Assembly (NCBI RefSeq): GCF_023074175.1
Contig: NZ_JADPKS010000153.1
Coordinates: 1 to 33,312 of the forward strand
DNA: 33,312 nucleotides
Direction of reading: 5' to 3'
DNA from: Bradyrhizobium sp. 139
Lineage (GTDB): Bacteria; Pseudomonadota; Alphaproteobacteria; Rhizobiales; Xanthobacteraceae
In this document: one piece after another, positions 1 to 7,062 of the stretch
How the letters are laid out: every line of letters begins with the position of its first letter
Numbering within the stretch: position 1 is the stretch's first letter
Made by a program: the position numbers and the translations under genes
The notes under the pieces: model-generated
The model's input: only the letters and a program-made list of their open reading frames with translations
Database searches by the model: none
Told to the model about the DNA's origin: nothing

Positions 1-61
1 CGTTGATCCCGTACAGAAGCAGGTTCCCGGCAAGCGGATGACGCAAAAAGGGATTGACTAA
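1..61 (+). other. possible C-terminal end of an upstream gene
   Basis: Reading from base 2, the plus strand gives about 19 residues ending MTQKGID before a TAA at 59-61, so this may be the tail of a gene that starts left of the window. The minus strand is also open here and gives an equally protein-like reading (ending LLLYGIN at the window edge). The piece is too short to decide and I recognise no family. Confidence 0.2.
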
Positions 62-78
62 CCAAGGCCCGTTACAGA

Positions 79-158
79 AGCCCGGATGGAGCGCAAGCGT
101 AATCCGGGACCTCTCGCCACCAAGAAGATCCCGGATTGCGCTGCGCTCCATCCGGGCT
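79..158. repeat. intergenic palindromic repeat, family A copy 1
   Basis: An imperfect inverted repeat. The left arm begins AGCCCGGATGGA (79-90) and the right arm ends TCCATCCGGGCT (147-158). The inner arms, GCGCAAGCG... and TCCCGGATTGCGC..., also pair. A second copy lies at 27867-27953. It resembles the REP-like elements scattered between genes in Bradyrhizobium. It covers the first codons of the longest possible PAS reading frame, which argues for the later start at 181. Confidence 0.85.
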
Positions 159-180
159 ACATTTCATCCGAGGTGACGAG

Positions 181-594
181 ATGGCCGATCAATCCGAGCT
201 CAATGCAAAAATTCTCGATGACGCTGCGGATGCACTGATCTATTCGGATCGCTCCGGCACCATCCTGCGCTGGAATCGTGCATCGAGCGCCCTGTTCGGC
301 TTCTCCGCCGACGAAGCGCTCGGCCAAAATCTCGATCTGATCATTCCCGAACATCTGCGTGCCGCGCACTGGAAGGGCTTTGAAGCTGCGCTTGCCACCG
401 GGGCGATGAAGCTTGCGGGCAAGCCGACGCTGACCCGCGCGCTGCACAAGAGCGGGCGCAAGCTCTACATCGAGATGACCTTCGCGCTGGTGCGGGACGC
501 CGGCGGAGCGGTGCTGGGATCGGTGGCGATGGCACGTGACGTCACCGAGCGCGTCGAACGTGAGCGCGCGGCGAAAGCTGCGCAAAATTCGTGA
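181..594 (+). CDS. single-domain PAS sensor protein
   Basis: A 137-residue protein that is essentially one PAS domain. Near the N-terminus it has DAADALIYSDRSGTILRWN, then the typical ALFGFSADEALGQN and LIIPEHLR segments, and it ends in a VARDVTERV-like PAS/PAC signature (MARDVTERVERERA). No kinase, GGDEF or HTH output domain follows, so it probably senses a ligand or redox state and acts through a partner. The reading frame could start at 136, but those 15 codons lie in the palindromic repeat. ATG 181 follows GAGGTGACGAG, a plausible ribosome-binding site. The ligand cannot be read from the sequence. Confidence 0.85.
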   Translation: MADQSELNAKILDDAADALIYSDRSGTILRWNRASSALFGFSADEALGQNLDLIIPEHLRAAHWKGFEAALATGAMKLAGKPTLTRALHKSGRKLYIEMTFALVRDAGGAVLGSVAMARDVTERVERERAAKAAQNS

Positions 595-698
595 TGCGGA
601 ATTGTCGGGCCGTCGCGCAGGGCGCCTTGCCTCAGGGTCATGTTGCCTGTCACCGGGGGCAGTGACACACTCGATCGAAACAACGATCGGGAGCGAAC

Positions 699-1751
699 AT
701 GACCGCCGCATCAGACCCCGCGCAGGAAGCTCAATGGAAACGCTGGCGCGCGGTTGCCGATCTCTATCACGCCTACTTCACCGGCCTGATCCTCACCGTG
801 GTCACCCGGCGCGGCACGGCGGATGCCGCCGAATTCGTCTTCCGCGTGTTCCGCCGCCAGCAGCAGGAGCGCTTCCTGCCGGGACTCGAAAAGCTCGGCC
901 TTAGCCATCTGCCGCCGGCGGTGGCTGCCGCGCAATATCACTATCTCTCCAACTGGATCGGCGGCGTGCATGTCGAGTACATGTATGAGAGCGATACCAA
1001 GGCCTGGATCCGCTATCCGCCGCCGCGCTGGATATGGAAAGGCACCGCGATCTGCGGCGTTCCGGGCGAGGTGAGCCGCGCGATGCTGCGCGGCTGGCAC
1101 GCCAACAACGGTGTCGCGCTCGGAGATACCAGATTAGGCTTCGTCTGCACCAAGCAGAGCGTCGACGGCCAGGACGGGCTCGAAGGTTATTACCATCAAT
1201 ACGACCATCCGCTCGAGCTCGACCAGCGCCTCGTGTACGCGCGACATCTCGAAGCGCCGCTGTTCGATGCCAGGACCGCACCGGCGCTGCCGGTTTCGAG
1301 CTGGCCGAAACCGCGGCTCGAAAAAGCCTACCGTAACTACGCGATGGAATATGTGCGCACGGCGGCCCCCGTGATGGTGCAGCTGTTCGGGCCGGAAGAT
1401 GCCGGTTATCTCCTGCATCTCACCGGCAAGCTGATCGGCATGCAGTACTTTGATGAGGTCGCAGCCGCGTTGTCAGCGACCCGCGGCGGCGCAAGCGAAT
1501 TTGCGTCGTTCCTGAGCGCGCTGTTCGCCGCGCAGGACGATGTGGCCGAGATCACGCAATCCGCAGGCGCGTTCGAAATCCGTCAGCAGAGCTGGAAGCT
1601 GATGGACGACGTCGCCGACTATCACCGCGCCAGCGCCAAGGTGCTGGAGGGGTTGTTTGAAGGGCTGTCTGCGGGATGCGGGCGACACATTGGCGTGCAC
1701 CTAAGTCCGACAGCAGGCGGTCGCCCACCGCTGGTCTGGACCATCGGGTAA
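699..1751 (+). CDS. conserved-looking hypothetical protein, 350 aa
   Basis: I do not recognise the family. The protein is soluble-looking, without a signal peptide or clear membrane segment. It is rich in aromatic residues and carries clusters such as YHQYDHPLEL and WIRYPPPRWIWKG. The N-terminal third looks helical (RWRAVADLYHAYFTGL) and the protein ends in HIGVHLSPTAGGRPPLVWTIG-like strand sequence. GGGAGCG sits just upstream of the ATG. Codon choice strongly favours G/C at third positions, as in the neighbours, so this is a real gene. It lies between a PAS protein and a MATE exporter with gaps of about 105 and 167 bases, so shared transcription is uncertain. Confidence 0.8.
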   Translation: MTAASDPAQEAQWKRWRAVADLYHAYFTGLILTVVTRRGTADAAEFVFRVFRRQQQERFLPGLEKLGLSHLPPAVAAAQYHYLSNWIGGVHVEYMYESDTKAWIRYPPPRWIWKGTAICGVPGEVSRAMLRGWHANNGVALGDTRLGFVCTKQSVDGQDGLEGYYHQYDHPLELDQRLVYARHLEAPLFDARTAPALPVSSWPKPRLEKAYRNYAMEYVRTAAPVMVQLFGPEDAGYLLHLTGKLIGMQYFDEVAAALSATRGGASEFASFLSALFAAQDDVAEITQSAGAFEIRQQSWKLMDDVADYHRASAKVLEGLFEGLSAGCGRHIGVHLSPTAGGRPPLVWTIG

Positions 1752-1918
1752 TTCCACCTGTTGAAATGCGCTGCCGCAGGGCACGCCTGCATCAGGCGCA
1801 GGAGGAATCGGCAATTGCCGTGCTAACAAGCGGCTCACCGCGCCCTTTGCGCGAAGAAAATCATTGGCACTCCTATTCATTGCCGCGCCACAAATGGCGC
1901 TCGTGCCCGGAGAGGGAC

Positions 1919-3364
1919 ATGTCCGACATCGCCGAAATCCCGGTCGATGAACTAGAGCGTCCGCTGCCGCCACCCCCGCGTCCGGTGCGAAGCGCGCTGA
2001 TGGACGGGCCGATCCTGCGCACGCTGCTCGGGCTTGCCTGGCCCAACGTGGTCGCGCTGTCGGCCGGCACGTGCGTCGTGATCGCGGAGACCTCCTATAT
2101 CGGCCGGCTCGGCGTCGAGGCGCTGGCTGCGATGGCACTGGTGTTTCCGACAGTGATCCTGACCATGACGATGTCGGGCGGGGCCATGGGCGGCGCGGTG
2201 GCCTCCGCCATCGCACGCGCGCTCGGCGCCGGCGATCGCGAGCGCGCCGGCACGCTGGCCGCGCATGCGCTGCTGATCGGCATCACCTTTGGCCTCGTCT
2301 TCATGCTGGGGATGCTGATCTTCGGACCCCAGGTGCTCGAGATGCTCGGCGGCCGCGGCGATGTGCTGACGCATGCGGTGGCCTACACGCAGGTGTTCTT
2401 CGGCGGCGCCGTGCTGCCCTGGCTGCTCAACACCATGGCGGGCGTGCTGCGCGGCACAGGCAACATGAAGCTGCCGTCGCTGCTGATCCTCAATTCCGCA
2501 GTCTGGCAGATCGTGCTCGGCGGCACGCTGGGCCTCGGGCTCGGGCCGGCGCCGCAGCTCGGCATGCGCGGCGTCGCCGCCGGTGCGCTGATCGCCTATT
2601 CCATGAACATTGGCGTGATGGGCTGGTACCTGTTCTCCGGCCGCGCCCGCGTCACGCCAAAACTGCGCGGGCTTTGCATTCAGTGGGCGATGTTCTTCGA
2701 CATCCTCAAGGTCGGCGCCATCGCCTGCTTCTCGCCGCTGCAATCGGTGCTGACGATCTCGATCTTCACCCACATGCTGGCGAAATTCGGCACCGCGATC
2801 CTCGCCGGCTACGGCATCGGTGCGCGGCTCGAATTCCTGCTGACCTCGATCGCGTTCTCGTTCGGCATTGCTTCCGTGCCGATGATCGGCATGGCGGTCG
2901 GCGCCGGCCGCATTGCCCGGGCTCGGCGCATCGCCTGGATCGCAGGCGCGACCGCCTTCGTGGCCGTCGGTGCACCGGCGTGCCTGGTCGCGATCTTCCC
3001 CGATCTCTGGGTCAACATCTTTACCGACAGCGCCACCGTGCGCGCCACCAGCCATCAATATCTATCGACAGTGGCGCCGTTCTACGCCTTCATCGGCCTC
3101 GCCTCGACGATGTATTTCTCCTCACAAGGCGCGGCCAAGGTGATCGGGCCGGTGCTGGCGCAGACCGTGCGGCTGATCTACATCGCGGCGCTCGGCTGGT
3201 GGCTGTCGACGCATGATGCCACCGCGCAAAACTTCTTCTGGCTGGCCGCAAGCTCGATGGTCGTGCTCGGCCTGCTCTCCTGCTCCAGCGTGGTGTTGAC
3301 ACGCTGGGGACCGCGCGCGACGAAGCCTGCGATCAGGCCTGCGCTCTCAGGCGTCGCCGACTAG
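1919..3364 (+). CDS. MATE family multidrug efflux transporter
   Basis: A 481-residue integral membrane protein with about twelve hydrophobic segments arranged as two MatE halves. Typical MATE stretches include ETSYIGRLGVEALAAMAL near the first helices, AGVLRGTGNMKLPSLL in the first half, and GYGIGARLEFLL and SSQGAAKVIGPVLAQ in the second. The family exports cationic drugs or metabolites using Na+ or H+ gradients. An open frame exists back to 1676 but is low-complexity and overlaps the previous gene. ATG 1919 follows GGAGAGGG and gives the usual family length. Its stop overlaps, by the bases CTA, the stop of the shifted frame of the convergent Met-rich gene. Confidence 0.93.
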   Translation: MSDIAEIPVDELERPLPPPPRPVRSALMDGPILRTLLGLAWPNVVALSAGTCVVIAETSYIGRLGVEALAAMALVFPTVILTMTMSGGAMGGAVASAIARALGAGDRERAGTLAAHALLIGITFGLVFMLGMLIFGPQVLEMLGGRGDVLTHAVAYTQVFFGGAVLPWLLNTMAGVLRGTGNMKLPSLLILNSAVWQIVLGGTLGLGLGPAPQLGMRGVAAGALIAYSMNIGVMGWYLFSGRARVTPKLRGLCIQWAMFFDILKVGAIACFSPLQSVLTISIFTHMLAKFGTAILAGYGIGARLEFLLTSIAFSFGIASVPMIGMAVGAGRIARARRIAWIAGATAFVAVGAPACLVAIFPDLWVNIFTDSATVRATSHQYLSTVAPFYAFIGLASTMYFSSQGAAKVIGPVLAQTVRLIYIAALGWWLSTHDATAQNFFWLAASSMVVLGLLSCSSVVLTRWGPRATKPAIRPALSGVAD

Positions 3365-3446
3365 CGGTGCTTGTGGCGGCGTTGGCCGCCACCGATATTG
3401 GCGAACCGCATCAGTTGCGGGATCATCACCATCATGTCGCCGCCGC
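3361..3446 (-). pseudogene. out-of-frame C-terminal tail of the Met/Gly-rich gene
   Basis: Beyond the stop at 3432-3434, the neighbouring minus-strand frame reads GDMMVMIPQLMRFANIGGG then a basic tail, QRRHKHR, and a TAG at 3361-3363. The Met-rich, Gly-rich style continues smoothly from the upstream gene. One extra base in the run of five G (plus-strand C run at 3446-3450) would join the two parts. I read this as the true C-terminus, separated by a one-base deletion, a sequencing error, or a slip-prone site. Confidence 0.6.
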
Positions 3447-3821
3447 CCCCATCATGCCCATGATATCGCCGCCGCCCATGCCGCCGAGCCCCATCGGCAT
3501 AGTGCCGCCTCCGCCCATCGGCGTGTAGCCGCCGTAGTTCGGCGCACCAACGCCGCCGCCGCCCATCATGCCGCCGAGCCCGCCTCCGCCATTCTCCATC
3601 ATGCGGCTCATCATCGGACCCATGGTCTGCATCAGCATGGCGAAGCGGCGCTTGCCCATCTTCGCCTTCATCATCTCCAGCATCGGCGCCATCTGGGTCA
3701 TCATGTCCTCGCCGCCGGCGCCTCCGCCCCCGAGGAACTGCGCTTTTGCCGGCGCGCTCGAGATCGAAAACAACAGCAGCACGGCGGCTGCCTGGCAGAT
3801 CACCTTGTCCGCACCTCTCAT
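3432..3821 (-). CDS. secreted methionine/glycine-rich protein, probably frameshifted
   Basis: As read, 129 residues. The start ATG at 3819-3821 follows GAGGAGC. Residues 1-27 form a signal peptide (MRGADKVICQAAAVLLLFSI, then SSAPAKAQ). The mature part has two zones. A helical Met-rich zone (MMTQMAPMLEMMKAKMGKR, MLMQTMGPMMSRMM) is followed by a glycine-rich zone with GGMMGGGG and PMGGGGTMPMG motifs. I count 23 Met in roughly 90 residues. The frame ends soon after GMMGAAAT, while the next frame carries a natural continuation (see 3361-3446). It faces the MATE gene tail to tail. Function is unknown; Met-rich periplasmic proteins sometimes bind Cu(I), which is only a suggestion here. Confidence 0.75.
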   Translation of the reverse strand: MRGADKVICQAAAVLLLFSISSAPAKAQFLGGGGAGGEDMMTQMAPMLEMMKAKMGKRRFAMLMQTMGPMMSRMMENGGGGLGGMMGGGGVGAPNYGGYTPMGGGGTMPMGLGGMGGGDIMGMMGAAAT

Positions 3822-3921
3822 GGCCTGCTCCTCGCGTGTGTGGCGCCGCCGGGGGAGCGGAGCCAACCGGACGCACGCGGTCATGGTTAAGGCCGAGGAG
3901 AAGACAGCTCTGTGAGAAAGA

Positions 3922-4323
3922 TCACGCAGCCGCAGACGGGAACGCCTTGTGCATGGCGACGACGGCCTCCTCCGTCTGCCCCTGCACGTAAGCTGCAAGC
4001 TCGTTCGGCAGCATGTCGATGATCCAGACGAGGCGGCAGCGCGCCTCGCTCTCGGCGATCACCTGCACCGAAGCGCTGTAATGCTTCAGCCGCTCACTGT
4101 TGATGGCATAGACCAGCCGTTGCCGCGCTTCGTCGCAATCGACCAGCACCTCGCGCGCCACCGAGCCATTGGCAAAGGTGACGATGCGTGCATCGCCGTC
4201 CAGCGTGCAGGCAGTGACGAAGCCCGGCACCAGCCGCTGATGCAGCGCGCCGAAATCGCGCACCGCATCCCAGACGTCATGTGCAGAGGCATTGAGGGGA
4301 ATGTCATTGAGGATGGAGGCCAT
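3922..4323 (-). CDS. SRPBCC (START-like) family protein
   Basis: A 133-residue protein resembling the polyketide cyclase/dehydrase group of the START-like fold. It begins MASILNDIPLNASAHDVWDA, the first strand and helix of the fold. A typical middle follows (VPGFVTACTLDGDARIVTFANG, then REVLVDCDEARQRLVYAI), and CRLVWIIDMLPNELAAYV forms the last strand and long C-terminal helix. Such proteins bind hydrophobic ligands, but the ligand cannot be told from sequence. The frame is open 20 codons further upstream, but that part lies in a repeat. ATG 4323 has AAGGA upstream. Confidence 0.82.
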   Translation of the reverse strand: MASILNDIPLNASAHDVWDAVRDFGALHQRLVPGFVTACTLDGDARIVTFANGSVAREVLVDCDEARQRLVYAINSERLKHYSASVQVIAESEARCRLVWIIDMLPNELAAYVQGQTEEAVVAMHKAFPSAAA

Positions 4324-4353
4324 CGGGGAAGTATCCTTGATTGATTGAATAGG

Positions 4354-4433
4354 GTGGGCAAAGGCGCAAAGCGCCGTGCCCACCAGTCATCGACATCGTC
4401 GCGCAATTGGTGGGCACGCTTCGCTTTGCCCAC
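4354..4433. repeat. intergenic palindromic repeat, family E
   Basis: Two imperfect hairpins built from GTGGGCA...TGCCCAC pairs: GTGGGCAAAGGCGCAAAGCG with its complement close by, and a second GTGGGCACG...TTTGCCCAC. The element lies between the SRPBCC and VOC genes and fills most of the gap. It looks like a mobile or amplified intergenic element common in Bradyrhizobium. It may also serve as a terminator or mRNA end for the VOC gene. Confidence 0.75.
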
Positions 4434-4461
4434 GCTACGAAATCGCGCGTGTGGCTGGCGC

Positions 4462-4821
4462 TCACACGCAAACCGCCTCGATGTTGTTGCCATCGGGATC
4501 GATCAAAAACGCTGCGTAGTAGGTCGGGCTGTAATCCTTCCGTGGGCCCGCGCCGCCATTGTCGCGGCCGCCGCTCTTCAGGCCTTCGCTGTGAAACGCC
4601 TTGACCGCGTCATGGTCCTTGGCGCGGAAGGCGATGTGCGCGCCGTCGGCCTTGCGTCCCTTGTTCAGATGCAGCCACAGCGCCGGTTCGCCCTTCGGCC
4701 CGAAGCCGGCATAGCCGTCGCCGCTGGAGCACAGGGCGTAACCGAGCGGGCCCAGCACCGCGGTGTAGAAACGCGTAGCGGCGTCGAGGTCGGCAACGCG
4801 CAGCCCGATGTGGTCATACAT
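4462..4821 (-). CDS. VOC family (glyoxalase/bleomycin resistance-like) protein
   Basis: A 119-residue single VOC module. It opens MYDHIGLRVADLDAATRFYT, with the metal-ligand His at position 4. ALWLHLNKG and GAHIAFRAKDHDAVKAFH follow, and it ends FLIDPDGNNIEAVCV, where the last Glu is the usual fourth metal ligand. The family includes glyoxalases, dioxygenases and drug-binding proteins; substrate is not predictable here. ATG 4821 lies 9 bases after GGAG. An in-frame start six codons earlier is less likely. Confidence 0.88.
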   Translation of the reverse strand: MYDHIGLRVADLDAATRFYTAVLGPLGYALCSSGDGYAGFGPKGEPALWLHLNKGRKADGAHIAFRAKDHDAVKAFHSEGLKSGGRDNGGAGPRKDYSPTYYAAFLIDPDGNNIEAVCV

Positions 4822-4877
4822 GGTTGTCTCCATTCTCAAAGCGCGCCGCGAATGGCGCGCGCCGGAGACGACCCTAC

Positions 4878-5717
4878 TTAATTGAGGGCAAGCTGCTCTT
4901 GGAGAATCTTGCGCTTCCCGCGCGAGGCTTGCCGAAACTTCGTCGGCGACACGCCGGCGGCGCGGTGGAAGGTGCGGACGAAGTTGGAGAGATCGCCGAA
5001 GCCGACATCATAGGCGATGTCGGTGACCGCAATGTCATCATCTGTCAGCAGGCGGGCCGCATGCCGCAGCCGCGAGCGCACCAGATATTGATGTGGGGTG
5101 ACGCCGAGCACGCTTGAGAACAGCCGCAGGAAATGGAAGGGGCTGAGGCCTGCCTGCCGCGCAGCCTGTTCGAGGTCGACCTCGGCGCGCGAGTTGTCGT
5201 CGATCCATAGCGCCGCTTCAACCGCGCGGCGGCGGTCGCGCGTGGTGGGCGTTGTGTGCTTGCGCGCCTTGCCCGAGACGACATCGACGAAGCGGGCGGC
5301 CAGAATTTGGCCGACCTCGTCGAGACCGAGGTCGCTGTTGCCATCTGCTGCCGACTGGGCCAGCTCGCCGAGCACCATCAGCTCGGGCAGCGGCGGCGTC
5401 GCGCCGACATGCCAGGCTTCGCGGCGCCCGCCGAGGGTCTCGACCAGGTCCTCGCCGAGGAAGAAAGACAGGCAGACGTCGCCGCTGACATGCTCATGCG
5501 TACAGGTGTATTCTTCGCCCGGCGCGCCGATCAGCATCGATCCCGCCACCAGCTCGAAGAAGCCGGCGCGGCAACGGCAGCCGAAGCTGCCGGAGCGGAC
5601 ATAGGCAATGGAGTGGCCCGTGCGGCACTCCGCAAATGGCATGTCATTCGGTCCCGCATCGCAACGAAACTCGGAAACCGTCATCGACTGTGTGGTCAGC
5701 AGCGTGGTTGCGTCCAT
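4878..5717 (-). CDS. AraC family transcriptional regulator
   Basis: A 279-residue regulator. About residues 170-270 form the two-HTH AraC DNA-binding domain (DLEQAARQAGLSPFHFLRLF, then AVTDIAYDVGFGDLSNFVRT and FHRAAGVSPTKFRQ). The N-terminal half looks like an AraC cupin-type sensor domain and is unusually rich in cysteine (C19, C31, C47, C49, C72, C82) with H74 and H76, so metal, thiol or electrophile sensing is possible. It starts 9 bases after the stop of the upstream ogt gene on the same strand, so the two are very likely co-transcribed. It lacks the zinc-binding methyl-acceptor motif of Ada. Confidence 0.9.
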   Translation of the reverse strand: MDATTLLTTQSMTVSEFRCDAGPNDMPFAECRTGHSIAYVRSGSFGCRCRAGFFELVAGSMLIGAPGEEYTCTHEHVSGDVCLSFFLGEDLVETLGGRREAWHVGATPPLPELMVLGELAQSAADGNSDLGLDEVGQILAARFVDVVSGKARKHTTPTTRDRRRAVEAALWIDDNSRAEVDLEQAARQAGLSPFHFLRLFSSVLGVTPHQYLVRSRLRHAARLLTDDDIAVTDIAYDVGFGDLSNFVRTFHRAAGVSPTKFRQASRGKRKILQEQLALN

Positions 5718-5726
5718 CCCGCCTAT

Positions 5727-6302
5727 CTAGGTGGAGGGCCTCGGCGGGGCAACGGGCAGCAGCACCTCGAACAGCGTCTTGCTTGCGATCGGATGGGCAC
5801 CTTCGAGCGCCAGCAGCCGCCGCTTGGAGATCACCCCGCCGTAAGGCGAGGACCGGTCGGCGTAGTTGCCGGCGTCCAGCACCCGGTGGCAGGGCACGAT
5901 CAGCATGTAGGGATTTTTCGCGATCGCCTGCGCGACCGAATGCGCCGCGCCGGAGGCACCCAGCGCCTTGGCGATCTCGTGATAGGTGCGCGTCTCCCCG
6001 CGCGGAATGGCGCAGGCCGCTTCATAAACGCGCCGGTGGAAGCCGGGCACGCCGCCGGCGTCCAGGCTGACCTCGGAAAAGTCGGGATCACCGCCCTGCA
6101 GCAAGCCGGCGATGCCCTCGATCGCAAGCTCGGCATTGAGCGCGGGCCGTTGCTCGCGCGCCTCGGGATGGACCGCAAAAATACGGCGGCGGGTGTCGAT
6201 CTCCCGCGCCTCCGGCAATTGCACGGCGACAAGCCCGGTGCTGCTCCAGATGATGCCGCAACGCCCTATGGCCGTGTCGAATATCGCGTAGCCACGCCCC
6301 AC
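5727..6302 (-). CDS. ogt: methylated-DNA--protein-cysteine S-methyltransferase
   Basis: A 191-residue O6-alkylguanine-DNA alkyltransferase that repairs O6-methylguanine (and O4-methylthymine) by moving the alkyl group to its own cysteine. The active-site motif is PCHRV in KNPYMLIVPCHRVLDAG. The preceding IPRGETRTYHEIAKALG is the DNA-binding HTH, and the N-terminal ribonuclease-like domain covers about residues 1-90. Length fits Ogt rather than Ada. The arginine-finger region reads VAQAIAKNP where many homologues have an R/G-rich version. It is the first gene of a two-gene unit with the AraC regulator. Confidence 0.93.
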   Translation of the reverse strand: MGRGYAIFDTAIGRCGIIWSSTGLVAVQLPEAREIDTRRRIFAVHPEAREQRPALNAELAIEGIAGLLQGGDPDFSEVSLDAGGVPGFHRRVYEAACAIPRGETRTYHEIAKALGASGAAHSVAQAIAKNPYMLIVPCHRVLDAGNYADRSSPYGGVISKRRLLALEGAHPIASKTLFEVLLPVAPPRPST

Positions 6303-6466
6303 TCAGCGCACGTCTCTCCCCAGACACGCGATCATAACACCGCCACAATCCGGCGCACCTGGAATCTTACTGAGACGTTAACAACCGTCGGGCCGGGCGC
6401 GCCAAAGCGCTTGGCGGGAAGCGCCGTCTCGGCTAATCAGAACGGGCGTTGGTTACCGCGCATCCC

Positions 6467-6540
6467 GCGGGCGTAGTTCAATGGTAGAACGGCAGCTTCC
6501 CAAGCTGCATACGAGGGTTCGATTCCCTTCGCCCGCTCCA
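6467..6540 (+). tRNA. tRNA-Gly (anticodon CCC)
   Basis: A 74-base cloverleaf. Acceptor stem GCGGGCG (6467-6473) pairs with CGCCCGC. The D arm is GTTC/GAAC. Anticodon stem GCAGC/GCTGC surrounds loop TTCCCAA with anticodon CCC at 6499-6501. The T loop is TTCGATT, and the CCA end is encoded at 6538-6540. It reads GGG codons. The encoded antisense peptides that appear here are not genes. Confidence 0.96.
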
Positions 6541-6662
6541 TCCTGCTTCGCGGCAGAGCGCTTCGCGGGACTTTGGTATTTCGGCCGCGCCAAGCAGGAT
6601 TCCCTTCGAGGCTTGGCGGAGAGGCACGACCCATGTTCTCCGTCGCGTGCCGCGCAAAGATT

Positions 6663-6674
6663 CTAATATATTAG
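6663..6674. promoter_or_regulatory. AT-rich perfect palindrome
   Basis: CTAATATATTAG is a perfect 12-base palindrome in otherwise GC-rich DNA, about 120 bases after the tRNA-Gly and 109 bases before the degenerate XRE-cupin gene. It could be an operator left from that regulator or a promoter region. No protein can be assigned. The rest of 6541-6782 holds no gene I can support. Confidence 0.35.
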
Positions 6675-6782
6675 CTCCTTGCTTCCGGCGTTCGCCGCTG
6701 CCCGCGCTAGGCTCCTTTGGCCAGGGCAGATGCGGTCCACTTTGCCGGGCGATGTCTGGATGAAGGCCAGGACCTACAGAAA

Positions 6783-7020
6783 ATGGACCAGCAAAAACTC
6801 GACCGCGCGATCGGTCGCCGATTGAAAACTGTGAGGGCGCAGGCCGGCATGACGCGAGGGCGCGATCGCCGGGCAAATCGACGCCAAGACGGTGCGCCTG
6901 CGCGAGGGCGACTGTCTCGATTTCGACGTGATGCGTGCGGTGATCTTCGAGAACGAAACCAGACAGGACGCGCGCTACGTCATCATCACGCGGCGGGCCG
7001 CTTCCGATGGGAAAATGTGA
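6783..7020 (+). pseudogene. remnant of an XRE-cupin regulator
   Basis: From ATG 6783 the frame reads MDQQKLDRAIGRRLKTVRAQ then AGMT, the typical start of an XRE-type HTH domain, and then turns into arginine-rich nonsense. From 6865 in the +1 frame the sequence reads IAGQIDAKTVRLREGDCLDF, then an FENETRQDARYVIITRRA segment, ending at TGA 7018-7020. That matches the last strands of a C-terminal cupin domain. The parts in between (most of the HTH and about the first two-thirds of the cupin) are missing. I read this as a gene broken by a large internal deletion plus frameshift, with only both ends left. Confidence 0.6.
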
Positions 7021-7062
7021 TGGTACTGATGCGATATGAAATCCTGGAGTGAGACCCTGACG

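Noticed and set aside
1676..1918. N-terminal extension of the MATE gene
   Set aside because: These codons overlap the upstream gene and encode no family sequence; ATG 1919 has a good ribosome-binding site.
4345..5117. Plus-strand ORFs opposite the VOC and AraC genes
   Set aside because: Both minus-strand genes show complete family motifs; the plus-strand readings do not.
6467..7060. Genomic island or prophage attached to tRNA-Gly
   Set aside because: No integrase, no repeated tRNA 3' end and no phage genes were seen in the window; only one broken regulator gene.
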